This document shows, piece after piece, positions 38,554-47,330 of a DNA stretch of 64,000 nt. Source of the DNA: Lactobacillus johnsonii ATCC 33200 (GTDB lineage Bacteria; Bacillota; Bacilli; Lactobacillales; Lactobacillaceae); contig NZ_GG670120.1 in the NCBI RefSeq assembly GCF_000159355.1, forward strand, positions 954,349-1,018,348, read 5' to 3'. Within the stretch, counting starts at the first letter, position 1. Every line of letters begins with the position of its first letter. The position numbers and the translations under genes were made by a program. A model generated the notes under the pieces. It saw only the letters and a list, made by a program, of their open reading frames with translations, was not told where the DNA came from and searched no databases.

Positions 38554-39129
38554 CTAATCGTGATATACTCCTTCAGCCCACTTCTTGTTTTCTTCATCAA
38601 AGAAGTGTTCGTTATCCTTTTGATCAGGATTTGGTTTAGCAATATTATCAATTTTTTCAATTAGCTTCTTATTTTCTTCAGTTGGTTGATACTTTTCATT
38701 CAAAAATGCATCCGCAATATAGAAAATAAAGTCTCTCCCTAAGACAATACCACCCATCCCTAAAACGTTAGCATTTAATTCACGCTTAGCATATTTAGCT
38801 TGAACAACATCACCAACCATGGCTGCTCGAATTCCTTCATTCTTATCAGCCGCCGTTGAAATACCAATACCAGTACCACACATTACAATACCAACATCAG
38901 CTCTACCATCGGCAACGGCTTCGGCAACACGTTTTCCATACATTGGATAGTGTGTTCTAGTATTATCATAGGTACCAAAATCTAATACTTGATAACCTTC
39001 CTCTTTCAAGTGATCGGATAATGCCATCTTAATTGGAGTGACAATATGGTCATTTCCTAAAGCAACAACAGTATGCTTATCAATCTTTGGATCTACAAAT
39101 TCTGGTTGTGGTCTATCATTATCAAACAT
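38554..39129 (-). CDS. lacB: Galactose-6-phosphate isomerase subunit LacB
   Basis: A 191-residue RpiB/LacAB protein: catalytic Cys in [12 protein letters not shown] and the conserved [12 protein letters not shown]. It is about 20 residues longer than usual LacB, at both ends. With LacA it converts galactose-6-phosphate to tagatose-6-phosphate. It lies 13 bases after lacA. No lacC or lacD is present in the window. Confidence 0.9.
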   Translation of the reverse strand: MFDNDRPQPEFVDPKIDKHTVVALGNDHIVTPIKMALSDHLKEEGYQVLDFGTYDNTRTHYPMYGKRVAEAVADGRADVGIVMCGTGIGISTAADKNEGIRAAMVGDVVQAKYAKRELNANVLGMGGIVLGRDFIFYIADAFLNEKYQPTEENKKLIEKIDNIAKPNPDQKDNEHFFDEENKKWAEGVYHD

Positions 39130-39142
39130 TTCAAAACCTCCT

Positions 39143-39571
39143 CTAAATCATTTTTTCAAGCATATCTAAACGAACTTGATGACGTCCAGCCGCATACTCA
39201 GTATGTAGATAATAGTCAATGATTGATTCAGCAAGCTTTTCACCAACAATACCACTACCAATTGCTAATGCCTTTGCGCCGTTATGCATAGCAGTCATAT
39301 GGCCGGTTCTTTCTTCATTAACGTCTGCAGTTACCATCCCTTTAACCTTATTTGAAGCCATAGCAGACCCTACACCGTATTCATCAAACATAATAGCTTT
39401 TTTAATACCGTGCTCTAATACTTCGTGAGTTACTTTTAAGCTAGATTCCACAAAATCTTCTGCAGGTTCTGGCGTTACATCTAGCACCTCATAGCCTCCA
39501 TCTTCTAAGTATTTTTTTACTTTTTCTTTTAGTTCAAAACCATTCTTGTCACTACCAATAACAACTTTCAT
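39143..39571 (-). CDS. lacA: Galactose-6-phosphate isomerase subunit LacA
   Basis: A 142-residue RpiB-fold subunit ([50 protein letters not shown]). LacA lacks the catalytic Cys of LacB and works with it. It lies 15 bases after the DeoR-type regulator gene. Confidence 0.9.
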   Translation of the reverse strand: MKVVIGSDKNGFELKEKVKKYLEDGGYEVLDVTPEPAEDFVESSLKVTHEVLEHGIKKAIMFDEYGVGSAMASNKVKGMVTADVNEERTGHMTAMHNGAKALAIGSGIVGEKLAESIIDYYLHTEYAAGRHQVRLDMLEKMI

Positions 39572-39586
39572 GTTGTTCTCCTTTCA

Positions 39587-40351
39587 CTATTCACTATCCT
39601 GATACAAAGTCGTAATTTGGCTGTAATGTTTTACGATATCAGTATCAAGCCCAGGACTTGTAATTAACCCATCTACATCATACAAATGGTAAAATTCATA
39701 AAAATCATTGCGGTTAATTTTATGATAATCAGCTACAACATACTTTTTACGTGAGCGATTCAATCCTAGTCCTTGCGTTTGTCCCTCTTCTAAATTAGCT
39801 GTCATCATCGAGGTGTCTTTAATTCCGTTTACGCCAACAAAGCCCCGATCAAAAGATATTCCTCTTAACTGATTGTTTGCTAATGCTCCAATAAAAGCCC
39901 CACTAACTCTACGATATGAACCCCCAATTAAAATCAGTTCATAATTATTCGCATTCTTTTTAGCAGCCTCAAAAACAGGTAAAGAATTAGTAACAATTCG
40001 CAAGTTTTTTTGATTCAATTTTGCAACCATAAATTCTAAAGTTGTTCCTGGTCCAACATAAATTGTTTCATCATCTTGAACAATTTTACTTGCAACTTCA
40101 GCTGCCGCTTGTTTTTCAGAGATGTTAATTTCTCGTTTCTGGATATAATTTTTTTCAACAGAATCTTGTTGAGAAATTACCTGCGCCCCGCCATGAATTC
40201 TCATTACTTTACCAGTAGTATTTAATTCATTAAGGTCCCGTCTAATCGTCATGTCTGAAACTTGCAATGTTTTAGCCAATTCATCAACGGTTACAAACTT
40301 TCTATCAGTTACAATTTCTAAAATATTTCTTAATCGTTCTCTTTTAAGCAT
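39587..40351 (-). CDS. lacR: DeoR family regulator of the galactose-6-phosphate/PTS genes
   Basis: A 254-residue DeoR protein: N-terminal helix-turn-helix (VDELAKTLQVSDMTIRRDLN) and a sugar-phosphate sensing C-terminal domain (ETIYVGPGTTLEFM). It is first gene of its operon. LacR-type repressors are released by tagatose-6-phosphate in lactococci (family knowledge). The TGTTCATTTA motif inside its own promoter spacer and in front of gatA is its likely operator. Confidence 0.9.
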   Translation of the reverse strand: MLKRERLRNILEIVTDRKFVTVDELAKTLQVSDMTIRRDLNELNTTGKVMRIHGGAQVISQQDSVEKNYIQKREINISEKQAAAEVASKIVQDDETIYVGPGTTLEFMVAKLNQKNLRIVTNSLPVFEAAKKNANNYELILIGGSYRRVSGAFIGALANNQLRGISFDRGFVGVNGIKDTSMMTANLEEGQTQGLGLNRSRKKYVVADYHKINRNDFYEFYHLYDVDGLITSPGLDTDIVKHYSQITTLYQDSE

Positions 40352-40395
40352 TATTCACCTTAATTCTATTTGGCTAACTAACTCATTACATCTTT

Positions 40396-40440
40396 ATTAT
40401 ATATGTTCATTTATGTTTGTCAAAGTTAATTTATGTTCAC
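40396..40440 (-). promoter_or_regulatory. lacR operon promoter with TGTTCATTTA operator in the spacer
   Basis: TTGACA (40418-40423), a 16-base spacer and TATAAT (40396-40401) on the minus strand. TGTTCATTTA (40404-40413) lies exactly between them and a partial copy TGTTCAC lies at 40434-40440. Binding here would block polymerase. Confidence 0.8.
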
Positions 40441-40566
40441 TATTTATTTAAAAAGCCAAATAGTCCTCCTTAGCCGTATTATAGCAAGGATATCGCTTAC
40501 ACAAAAATATTTTTTTATGTTTACAAACTTTAAAACCAACAACTTAGAACAGAGCTAATTTTATGC

Positions 40567-40595
40567 TTGACTTTTTTCTTATATCTTAGTTAAAT
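40567..40595 (+). promoter_or_regulatory. Probable uracil permease promoter
   Basis: TTGACT (40567-40572), a 17-base spacer and TTAAAT (40590-40595), upstream of the PyrR attenuator. The -10 is poor. Confidence 0.5.
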
Positions 40596-40623
40596 TAAGA
40601 AAGAGATAATGTGATGACCTTTA

Positions 40624-40734
40624 ATATAGTCCCGTGAGGCTATCAAGGAAATCTGCGCGTAAACTATTTTTTGACATAGTTTTAAACAGAAACGGCTATC
40701 TTAAAGGGATCTTCTTTAGATAGTCGTTTTTTCT
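40624..40734 (+). promoter_or_regulatory. PyrR-dependent attenuator
   Basis: The leader contains ATAGTCCCGTGAGGCTATCA (about 40625-40644), matching the PyrR-binding loop consensus (TCC-GAGAGGCT type). It is followed by terminator arms ACGGCTATCT and AGATAGTCGTTTTTT (40692-40734). With UMP, PyrR binding lets the terminator form. The placement 37 bases before the permease fits uracil-responsive control. Confidence 0.85.
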
Positions 40735-40770
40735 TTAGGTCATCAAGATTTTCATTTCAAGGAGGAAATT

Positions 40771-42105
40771 ATGAAAAAGATGCCTAAAGACACATTTCAT
40801 AATGATGATGCGATCTTAGACGTTTATGAGAAGCCAGAATTAGGACAAGGAATTCTCCTTTCCATGCAACACTTGTTTGCCATGTTTGGCTCAACGGTTC
40901 TGGTTCCAATCTTAGTCGGAATCAATCCAAGTATTGCTCTTCTTTCATCTGGTGTTGGTACTTTAGTCCATATGCTACTAACCCGTTTCAAGATTCCAGC
41001 ATACTTAGGATCAAGTTTTGCTTTCGTTGCAACAATGCAAGCTTTAATGAAGCAAGACGGTTATCCAGCAATTGCTCAAGGTGCAATTGCGGCTGGGTTA
41101 GTATATGTTATCGTTGCCTTAGTTATCGCAAAAGTTGGGTCTGATTGGGTAAACAAAGTCTTACCACCAATTGTTGTAGGACCAATCATTATCGTAATTG
41201 GACTATCTCTTGCAACTACTGCTGCCAACGATGCCATGATGAAAGGTACCAAGTACAACCTAACTTACTTTGGTGTTGCCATCTTTACCTTAGTGATGAC
41301 CTTAATTTTTCAAATGTGTTTTAAAGGTTTCACTAGTCTGGTCTCAATTATGCTTGGAATCGTTTGTGGCTACGCTCTATCTTGCGTTCTAGGAATAGTT
41401 GATTTTTCAGGAGTAGCAAAGGCTGCTTGGTTCTCGATGCCCGCTTTAGATGTACCTGGAATTAGCTACCACTTCAAATGGTATCCAGCAGCCATCTTAA
41501 CAATGGCCCCAATCGCCTTTGTTACAATGACTGAACACATGGGACATATTATGGTTCTTAACTCTCTAACTAAGAGAAACTTCTTTAAGAATCCAGGTTT
41601 GCACCGTACTATGATGGGTGACGGTCTTTCAACAATTATTGCCGGTTTTATCGGTGGTCCTCCGACTACTTCTTACGGTGAAAATATCGGTGTTTTAGCT
41701 ATGACCAAAGTTCATTCAGTTTGGGTATTAGCAGGAGCTGCAGTATTTGCAATTGTCTTTAGTTTTGTTGGTAAAGTTGCTGCAGTTATCGAATCAATTC
41801 CAATGCCAGTTATCGGTGGTATTTCATTCTTACTATTCGGAACGATTGCATCTAATGGTCTAAAAATTTTAGTTGATGATAAAATCGACTTTGGCGAAAA
41901 ACGTAATATGTTAATCGCTTCCGTTATCTTAGTTATTGGTATCGGTGGAGCTTACTTACAACTTGGTAACTTCCAATTAACTTCAGTTGCTTTATGTACC
42001 ATCTTTGGTATGTTAATGAACTGGATCTTACCTAAACAAGCAGCCAGTGAAAAGGCACTTGAAGCTGAAAAGAAAGAAAAATCTGAGCAAAAATATTTTA
42101 ATTAA
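40771..42105 (+). CDS. pyrP: Uracil permease (NCS2/UraA family)
   Basis: A 444-residue carrier with 14-TM UraA architecture: QHLFAMFGSTVLVP in TM1, FVTMTEHMGHI (conserved Glu) and GGPPTTSYGENIGV. It imports uracil with protons. GGAGG precedes the ATG. The PyrR attenuator directly upstream supports uracil as substrate. Confidence 0.93.
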   Translation: MKKMPKDTFHNDDAILDVYEKPELGQGILLSMQHLFAMFGSTVLVPILVGINPSIALLSSGVGTLVHMLLTRFKIPAYLGSSFAFVATMQALMKQDGYPAIAQGAIAAGLVYVIVALVIAKVGSDWVNKVLPPIVVGPIIIVIGLSLATTAANDAMMKGTKYNLTYFGVAIFTLVMTLIFQMCFKGFTSLVSIMLGIVCGYALSCVLGIVDFSGVAKAAWFSMPALDVPGISYHFKWYPAAILTMAPIAFVTMTEHMGHIMVLNSLTKRNFFKNPGLHRTMMGDGLSTIIAGFIGGPPTTSYGENIGVLAMTKVHSVWVLAGAAVFAIVFSFVGKVAAVIESIPMPVIGGISFLLFGTIASNGLKILVDDKIDFGEKRNMLIASVILVIGIGGAYLQLGNFQLTSVALCTIFGMLMNWILPKQAASEKALEAEKKEKSEQKYFN

Positions 42106-42116
42106 TTGAATATTTC

Positions 42117-42155
42117 AAAAAACTAGAGCTGCAAGTAATGTAGCTCTAGTTTTTT
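42117..42155 (+). terminator. Terminator of the uracil permease gene
   Basis: AAAAAACTAGAGCT and AGCTCTAGTTTTTT form a perfect stem 12 bases after the stop. Confidence 0.93.
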
Positions 42156-42241
42156 ATTTGCTAAAAATATTAAAAAAATATTGTTTTTTAAATAAAATTA
42201 ATGATATATTTTTTTAAAAATAAAAAGGGACTTTTTACCAA

Positions 42242-43247
42242 ATGCAAGCCTTAGCTTTTAAAGAAAACCATACAAATTTTTATATCGGCAATTTATTATC
42301 AAAAATTGGTAATTGGACTGTATTTCAAGCAGTAGATAGTAATGGCTTTTTAAGAAGTATTCATATTTAAAAAAATGAAGCCATTAATAATAAAAATAAT
42401 TTATCGCAAGAAGAAGACTTCTATAATTACTTAGACACTTCCAATCAAATCATTGATCCATTTAATTTTAATAAGGAAAATTTAAAAATTACTAAGATTA
42501 AACGGGCTTCACTTGCTGATTTACTAATTCAAATCCAATCTTTCAATTCCATAATTAGTATTGAGAGTATTGGTAACAAAACATATACAGGACGCATTAA
42601 CATGATTACCTCTACTTCAGTTTATTTATATGAACAAACTGAAGAATACAACTTAACAGAAATTCCGTTAAAGATTGATTACACTAAAATAGTTGGAGTT
42701 TCTGCTAATTCAATCGAAAATAAACTTTTTAACAATTGACTATTAATGGAAAATCATCGTAATAGTCGAGTTGCATTTCGACTATTACGATGATTCGCGC
42801 TTTAAAAAGATTATCAAAGAAGATGAGAATCATTTATTATTTGAAAGTTTAAATAATTTAGGTCAACTTGATGGAATACTCTTAATCAATAAGAAGCATT
42901 TAATCCATACTGTACATCAAAGCACTTAATTAGATTACTACCAATACTTAGTAAATTATCATCACAAGCAAAGTACTTTTAATCCCCGTAATTTGAAAAT
43001 AGATTATCCTCAATCGGAATTAAAATCCGCTATTAAGAAGCAGGAACTAGTAGGTATTGATAACTATGCATTTGACAATACGAATATTGGAGTAGTTACT
43101 GCAACTTTCGAAGATTATTTTCTTCTGCAGAATCTCAATGATTATTCTCTCTCTGATAGTATCCAAAAAATACACTTTGATGATTTAATCGCCGTAAAAT
43201 TGACAAGTAATACTCAAGTCCTCTTAACTAATTACTTAAATCGTTAA
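42242..43247 (+). pseudogene. Unknown two-repeat protein, multiply disrupted
   Basis: The frame from ATG 42242 (MQALAFKENHTNFYIGNLLS) is cut by TAA 42368-42370 and TGA 42737-42739. It then changes register at a palindrome (42752-42795) and meets TAA near 42928. The restored protein of about 335 residues has two similar halves. In each, a segment with Tyr-rich YYQYL/FYNYL and NLKI is followed by a beta-rich module (TGRINMITSTSVYLYEQ and GVVTATFEDYFLLQN). I recognise no family. The last ~85 residues are open from ATG 42993. Confidence 0.65.
42752..42795. repeat. Perfect 18-bp inverted repeat inside the pseudogene
   Basis: AATCATCGTAATAGTCGA (42752-42769) and TCGACTATTACGATGATT (42778-42795) are exact complements around an 8-base loop. 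There is no T-run, so it is not a terminator. The right arm encodes natural-looking protein (DYYDD), whereas the left arm looks like an inverse copy of it. Confidence 0.9.
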
Positions 43248-43257
43248 TACTATGATC

Positions 43258-43285
43258 AAGAAAGCTACAAGTAGCTTTCTTTTTT
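43258..43285. terminator. Bidirectional terminator
   Basis: AAGAAAGCTA and TAGCTTTCTT form a perfect stem with a 4-base loop and a T-run, between convergent genes; it overlaps the AraC stop. Confidence 0.88.
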
Positions 43286-44117
43286 AACTAAAATATTTGC
43301 TAAATTCATTACGATACTCTGTAGGGGTCTTGTATTTCCAGGACTTAAAATTTCTATTTAAAACTCTAGTGTTAGAAAAGCCACTCTCATAAGCAACTAA
43401 TTCAATTGATTTATTTGTATTTAAAAGTAGTTCTCTAGCATGCATTAAACGAACCAATTTTAGATATTTACCCATGCTTAAGTTATTAGTCTGCTTCAAT
43501 TGCCGGTTTAATGTCACATGAGAAATATTAAACTTCTGTGCAATATCACCAACTTGAATATCCTCTTGAAAATGCTCGTTAATATACTTAATTATCTCAT
43601 CCCCTAAAGCTAGATTGGGGCTTTGAACAATTTGCTCTTTATTATTAAAGTTTTGATCAAGTAAAACGATAATTTTCATCAGATGACTTAATACTATAAA
43701 ACGACGAGCATCAGTTAATGGTTTTCGGCATAACCGACCAAGTGCTACTATCTCTTTTAATAATTCATTATATGCCCGCTGCTTTTTTGTACTCTTCTGC
43801 CCTAATAAATTGAGATTCCAGTTAATACTTGATGGATACTGACTTAATAAAAAATCATCATCAATGATTAACCCCTCATATTCCCATTCGCCTGCTTCAC
43901 CTGATGCACTATGAATTTGACGCCGATTAACTAACCAAATATCTCCACTATTGAAATGATAAGTCTGTCCTTCAAGAGCAAAACGAAGATCTTTTCCCTT
44001 AATTAAATAGTTCAGCTCAATTCCCTGATGCCAATGTTCCGGCTGCATAGCTTGATTATCATAATAAAAATAAAATGGTAGTCGCTGATTATTTTGAACC
44101 TCTTCATGTCCAATCAT
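43284..44117 (-). CDS. AraC family transcriptional regulator with cupin sensor
   Basis: 277 residues: an N-terminal cupin-like sensing domain (EHWHQGIELNYLIKGK) and a C-terminal double helix-turn-helix (IAQKFNISHVTLNRQLKQ; ELVAYESGFSNTRVLNRNF). ATG 44117 is preceded by AAAGGG at 5-6 bases; the longer frame would start with TTG. No adjacent sugar operon shows what it controls; the HAD phosphatase gene is divergent. Confidence 0.88.
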   Translation of the reverse strand: MIGHEEVQNNQRLPFYFYYDNQAMQPEHWHQGIELNYLIKGKDLRFALEGQTYHFNSGDIWLVNRRQIHSASGEAGEWEYEGLIIDDDFLLSQYPSSINWNLNLLGQKSTKKQRAYNELLKEIVALGRLCRKPLTDARRFIVLSHLMKIIVLLDQNFNNKEQIVQSPNLALGDEIIKYINEHFQEDIQVGDIAQKFNISHVTLNRQLKQTNNLSMGKYLKLVRLMHARELLLNTNKSIELVAYESGFSNTRVLNRNFKSWKYKTPTEYRNEFSKYFS

Positions 44118-44221
44118 TGTAATCCCTTTCAAAATAATTACTTCTTAGTTACGAAAATGACACTTAGTCTCTATTTATAAATGATATATTAATCATATAT
44201 AAAATACGAGGAGGAATTAAA

Positions 44222-45029
44222 TTGATTAAACTAATTGCCTTAGACACAGACGGTACACTCTTAAGCTCAAAAAAATAAAATCTTACCTTCAACCAAGAGA
44301 GCTATAAAAAAAGCCTTAGACCTAGGAATTAAAGTTGTACTTTGTTCTGGTCGCCCAATTGCCGGTTTAGAGCATTTCATGAAAGAACTAGGTATTGAAA
44401 GCAGTGATCAATATGCAGTTACTTTAAATGGCGCAATCACTAGAACTGCTGATGGCAAAATAATGACTCAAGATTTAGTTAACAATGCGCTTTATCGTGC
44501 TTTAACTAAATTTGCCAAAGAACAAAAAGTCCCTTTCAATATTGTTGATCCTGATTCAAGAATTATTACTGCTGATCATGATGTAGACTATTTTGAATTG
44601 CTTCAGGCCTGGGAAAATACAGCCCCTATGTTCATTCGAATCCCTGATGAAATGCCAGACAATTTTGAAATTTCAAAGGGATGTTTTGTTGGTTCAAAGA
44701 AAATCCTCGATCAAGTTGAACCTACTCTAAGAGAAAAATTTAGAAAGGATCTTTATATTGTTCGAGCTGATGATCATTTCTTAGAATGTCTCCATCCCAA
44801 TGTTAATAAAGGAAATGGCTTAAAAGAGTTGGGTGAAAAGATAGGCATTACTCCAGATGAAATGATTGCTTTTGGCGATGAAAAGAACGATATTTCAATG
44901 TTTGATATTGTTGGTACTGCAGTTGCTATGGGCAATGGAAGCCAAGAAGCAAAGGATCATGCAGACTATATTACTGATTCAAATGATAATGATGGGATTG
45001 CTAAAGCACTAGATAAATTTGTTTTTTAA
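44222..45029 (+). pseudogene. HAD Cof-type sugar phosphatase, early frameshift
   Basis: The start is TTG 44222 after GAGGAGG. The first motif IALDTDGTLL is intact, but the run AAAAAAA after CTC (about 44268-44276) has one A too many and TAA follows. Removing one A continues as NKILPSTKRAIKKALDLG with SGRP (motif II), NKGNGLKELG (motif III Lys) and FGDEKNDISM (motif IV). A restart at ATG 44379 lacks the nucleophile Asp, so no phosphatase activity is expected. Confidence 0.85.
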
Positions 45030-45030
45030 C

Positions 45031-45062
45031 AAAAAATCGACCTTCCTAATGAAAGATCGATT
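45031..45062. terminator. Probable bidirectional terminator
   Basis: AATCGACCTT and AAGATCGATT pair with one mismatch. T-runs follow on the minus strand (TTTTTTGTT) and, after a gap, on the plus strand. Confidence 0.65.
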
Positions 45063-45069
45063 GATGTTT

Positions 45070-45609
45070 TTACCAATATTGATTTGTTAAAGTCTTAACC
45101 TTTTGTTTAGCAATTAAGTAGTAGCCTACTGCAGCAATTGACCAACCCCAAACAATATGGCCAAAGAATTCTGAGAAGTGTTCCGCAGATGGCATTTGCC
45201 AAGGTGCTGGTGTTGTACCAAGAACTGGCATAATAATTAAATGCCATGCGACCCAAATAATGATTCCATACAAAGCACCTTCCCATAGGCCAGCCCAAGC
45301 AGTTTTCTTGAATTGGACCATATAAATCAAAAGCCATGCAAAGAAAATTGAGAAGCTAAAGTGCAAAATTAAGGCAACCCAGAAAACTTTTTGATCAGTA
45401 TTATAAATTACATAAGCATGAGTAAATTTATACGATGCACCCATTTGTTGCAACATGTGTTGGGGTGGATTAACAACATCACGTGCTAAGGTTCTCGGTG
45501 GTAAGATTTTCTCCCAACCAATCTTAACCATTCCAGAGATCATCCCTGCAATAATACCAAACCAAACGCTCTTTAAAAAGACGCGCCAACCATTTGAACT
45601 CTTATTCAT
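45070..45609 (-). CDS. YagU family inner-membrane protein (DUF1440)
   Basis: 179 residues with four hydrophobic segments and YagU features: VKIGWEKILPPRT near the N-terminus, LHFSFSIFFA, and the C-terminal EFFGHIVWGWSI. E. coli YagU contributes to acid survival (family knowledge); the molecular activity is unknown. It is a single gene with its own terminator. Confidence 0.82.
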   Translation of the reverse strand: MNKSSNGWRVFLKSVWFGIIAGMISGMVKIGWEKILPPRTLARDVVNPPQHMLQQMGASYKFTHAYVIYNTDQKVFWVALILHFSFSIFFAWLLIYMVQFKKTAWAGLWEGALYGIIIWVAWHLIIMPVLGTTPAPWQMPSAEHFSEFFGHIVWGWSIAAVGYYLIAKQKVKTLTNQYW

Positions 45610-45725
45610 AGTTTTCCCCTCTTTATATCAATTACATAACTAATTATAGAAAATGAGTTCAATTTATCAATACATATTTTGATATCTTATACCCTACTAA
45701 CACCTAATTAAAGGAGAAATATTAA

Positions 45726-46514
45726 ATGACAAAACTAATTGCAGTTGATATGGATGGTACTTTTTTAAATGATAATAAAACTTATGATAAAGAAAAATTC
45801 ACTAAAATTTATCAAGAATTAGAAAGAAAGAATATTAAATTCACTGTTGCTAGTGGTAATCAATATTACAAACTTGTTTCTTTCTTTAAAGATTTTCCTG
45901 ATATAATCTATGTCGCAGAAAATGGTGCAATTGTTAGAAATCAAAAAAAAATTTTAAAGCTGAGTTATTTTTCAGATGAATCAAGTAAAGTAATTTACAA
46001 CTTTTTATTAAAACAACCAGAACTAGAATTTTTAGTTTCTGGAGTCGAAAGTGCGTATTTTCCAATTAGCTATTCAGTCCGCTACTATGATGTATCAACT
46101 CACTACTATTATCATCTTAAAAAAATTAATGAGCTAGCAGACATTAAGGACCATATTGTTAAATTTACTATTTCTTGTCCTGATGATAAAACTGCTTATT
46201 ATGTAAATTTCTTAAAAGAAAACCTATCTGATTATTGCGATGTTACAAGTAGTGGTCATGGTGATATCGACATCATTCAGCCTGGAATCCATAAAGCTCA
46301 CGGCTTACAGGAGCTTGGCACACTACTTAATATTCCTTTATCTGAAATGACTGCTTTTGGTGATGGTGGAAATGATCTAGAAATGATTAAGGAAGTTGGA
46401 GATGGGGTTGCCATGGCAAATGCAGCTCCGGCGCTTTTACAGATTGCAAATCATACAACTACATCAAATAATGAACAAGGCGTTCTTACTTACATTACAG
46501 ATAATATTCTTTAG
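45726..46514 (+). CDS. HAD Cof-type phosphatase, intact
   Basis: 262 residues with nucleophile motif AVDMDGTFL (Asp8/Asp10), Lys in GIHKAHGLQELG and metal motif FGDGGNDLEM; the cap domain is of type C2. Such enzymes hydrolyse sugar phosphates, FMN or pyridoxal phosphate. AAGGAG precedes the ATG. This is the working relative of the broken HAD gene 0.7 kb upstream. Confidence 0.9.
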   Translation: MTKLIAVDMDGTFLNDNKTYDKEKFTKIYQELERKNIKFTVASGNQYYKLVSFFKDFPDIIYVAENGAIVRNQKKILKLSYFSDESSKVIYNFLLKQPELEFLVSGVESAYFPISYSVRYYDVSTHYYYHLKKINELADIKDHIVKFTISCPDDKTAYYVNFLKENLSDYCDVTSSGHGDIDIIQPGIHKAHGLQELGTLLNIPLSEMTAFGDGGNDLEMIKEVGDGVAMANAAPALLQIANHTTTSNNEQGVLTYITDNIL

Positions 46515-46515
46515 T

Positions 46516-46555
46516 AAAAAGGCATGAAACAATCCCCCAGTTTCATGCCTTTTTA
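46516..46555 (+). terminator. Terminator of the HAD phosphatase gene
   Basis: AAAAAGGCATGAAAC and GTTTCATGCCTTTTT form a perfect 15-bp stem directly after the stop. Confidence 0.93.
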
Positions 46556-46673
46556 CTTTTTGATGCATATCACCAAATATAGAATTAAATGGGTTTATGT
46601 ATCTCAGCTCGTATTATCATTTTTATACTTTTTCATAAAAAATAGTCACTCAACTATTGAGTGACTAAAAATA

Positions 46674-47102
46674 TTATTTTTCAATTCTAAAACGATAAAA
46701 ACCTAAACTCATTTGTTTCAATGTTTTGGCAAAATCTTTTTTATCAAAATGGTTTTGATCTACTAGTGCTTCAAATTCACCATCTGCATCAATTAACATC
46801 TGGTGAGTTCTACGCCAACCATTCTTTTGATAAAACCGCAATCGACTAACACGTTGATGATAATTCTCTGCATCAGGATCAAGTGGTTCAATATCTAATA
46901 CAATTTGATGCTTTGGATATTTTTCTTCAAGCATATGTAAAATTTTGCTTCCATATCCATTGCTACGCAATTCTGCAGTGACAGCCAAATAGGCTAAGTA
47001 TACAGTAGAATCACTAATGTAGTAACAAATCATCCCACAAAATGTTTCTCCATCATAGACAGCATTCAACTTTAGTTTTCTTCGAAAACTCATTAATATC
47101 AT
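46674..47102 (-). CDS. GNAT family N-acetyltransferase, real start probably lost
   Basis: The acetyl-CoA binding motif LAVTAELRSNGYGSKIL and the following beta-strand VLDIEPLD are clear GNAT features, and C-terminal helices follow. The conventional start ATG 47102 cuts off natural-looking protein. In the same frame KVKDLYYSAFPEWERF extends upstream to about 47217 with no ATG, GTG or TTG. There a good GAGAAGG site is followed after 6 bases by ATT (47215-47217), suggesting that an ATG became ATT. Expression is therefore doubtful. The substrate is unknown. Confidence 0.7.
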   Translation of the reverse strand: MILMSFRRKLKLNAVYDGETFCGMICYYISDSTVYLAYLAVTAELRSNGYGSKILHMLEEKYPKHQIVLDIEPLDPDAENYHQRVSRLRFYQKNGWRRTHQMLIDADGEFEALVDQNHFDKKDFAKTLKQMSLGFYRFRIEK

Positions 47103-47330
47103 TGAGAACCAAGAAAACCTTTCCCATTCCGGAAAAGCACTATAATATAAATCTTTAACTTTATAATAATTTTTAGAGCCCCATCGGGCGGGTTGTTCGT
47201 CTAAAATAAGAATCCTTCTCTTTTCTAAATTATAATTTACTTCTCTAATTAAAAGATATTTTTAATAAAAAATCAAATTATTAAGAATATCTAAATTTTC
47301 TGTAACTATTTTATATTTGATCTTAAATCC

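Noticed and set aside
42752-42795. The perfect palindrome as a transcription terminator
   Set aside because: No T-run follows on either strand and it lies inside a former coding region.
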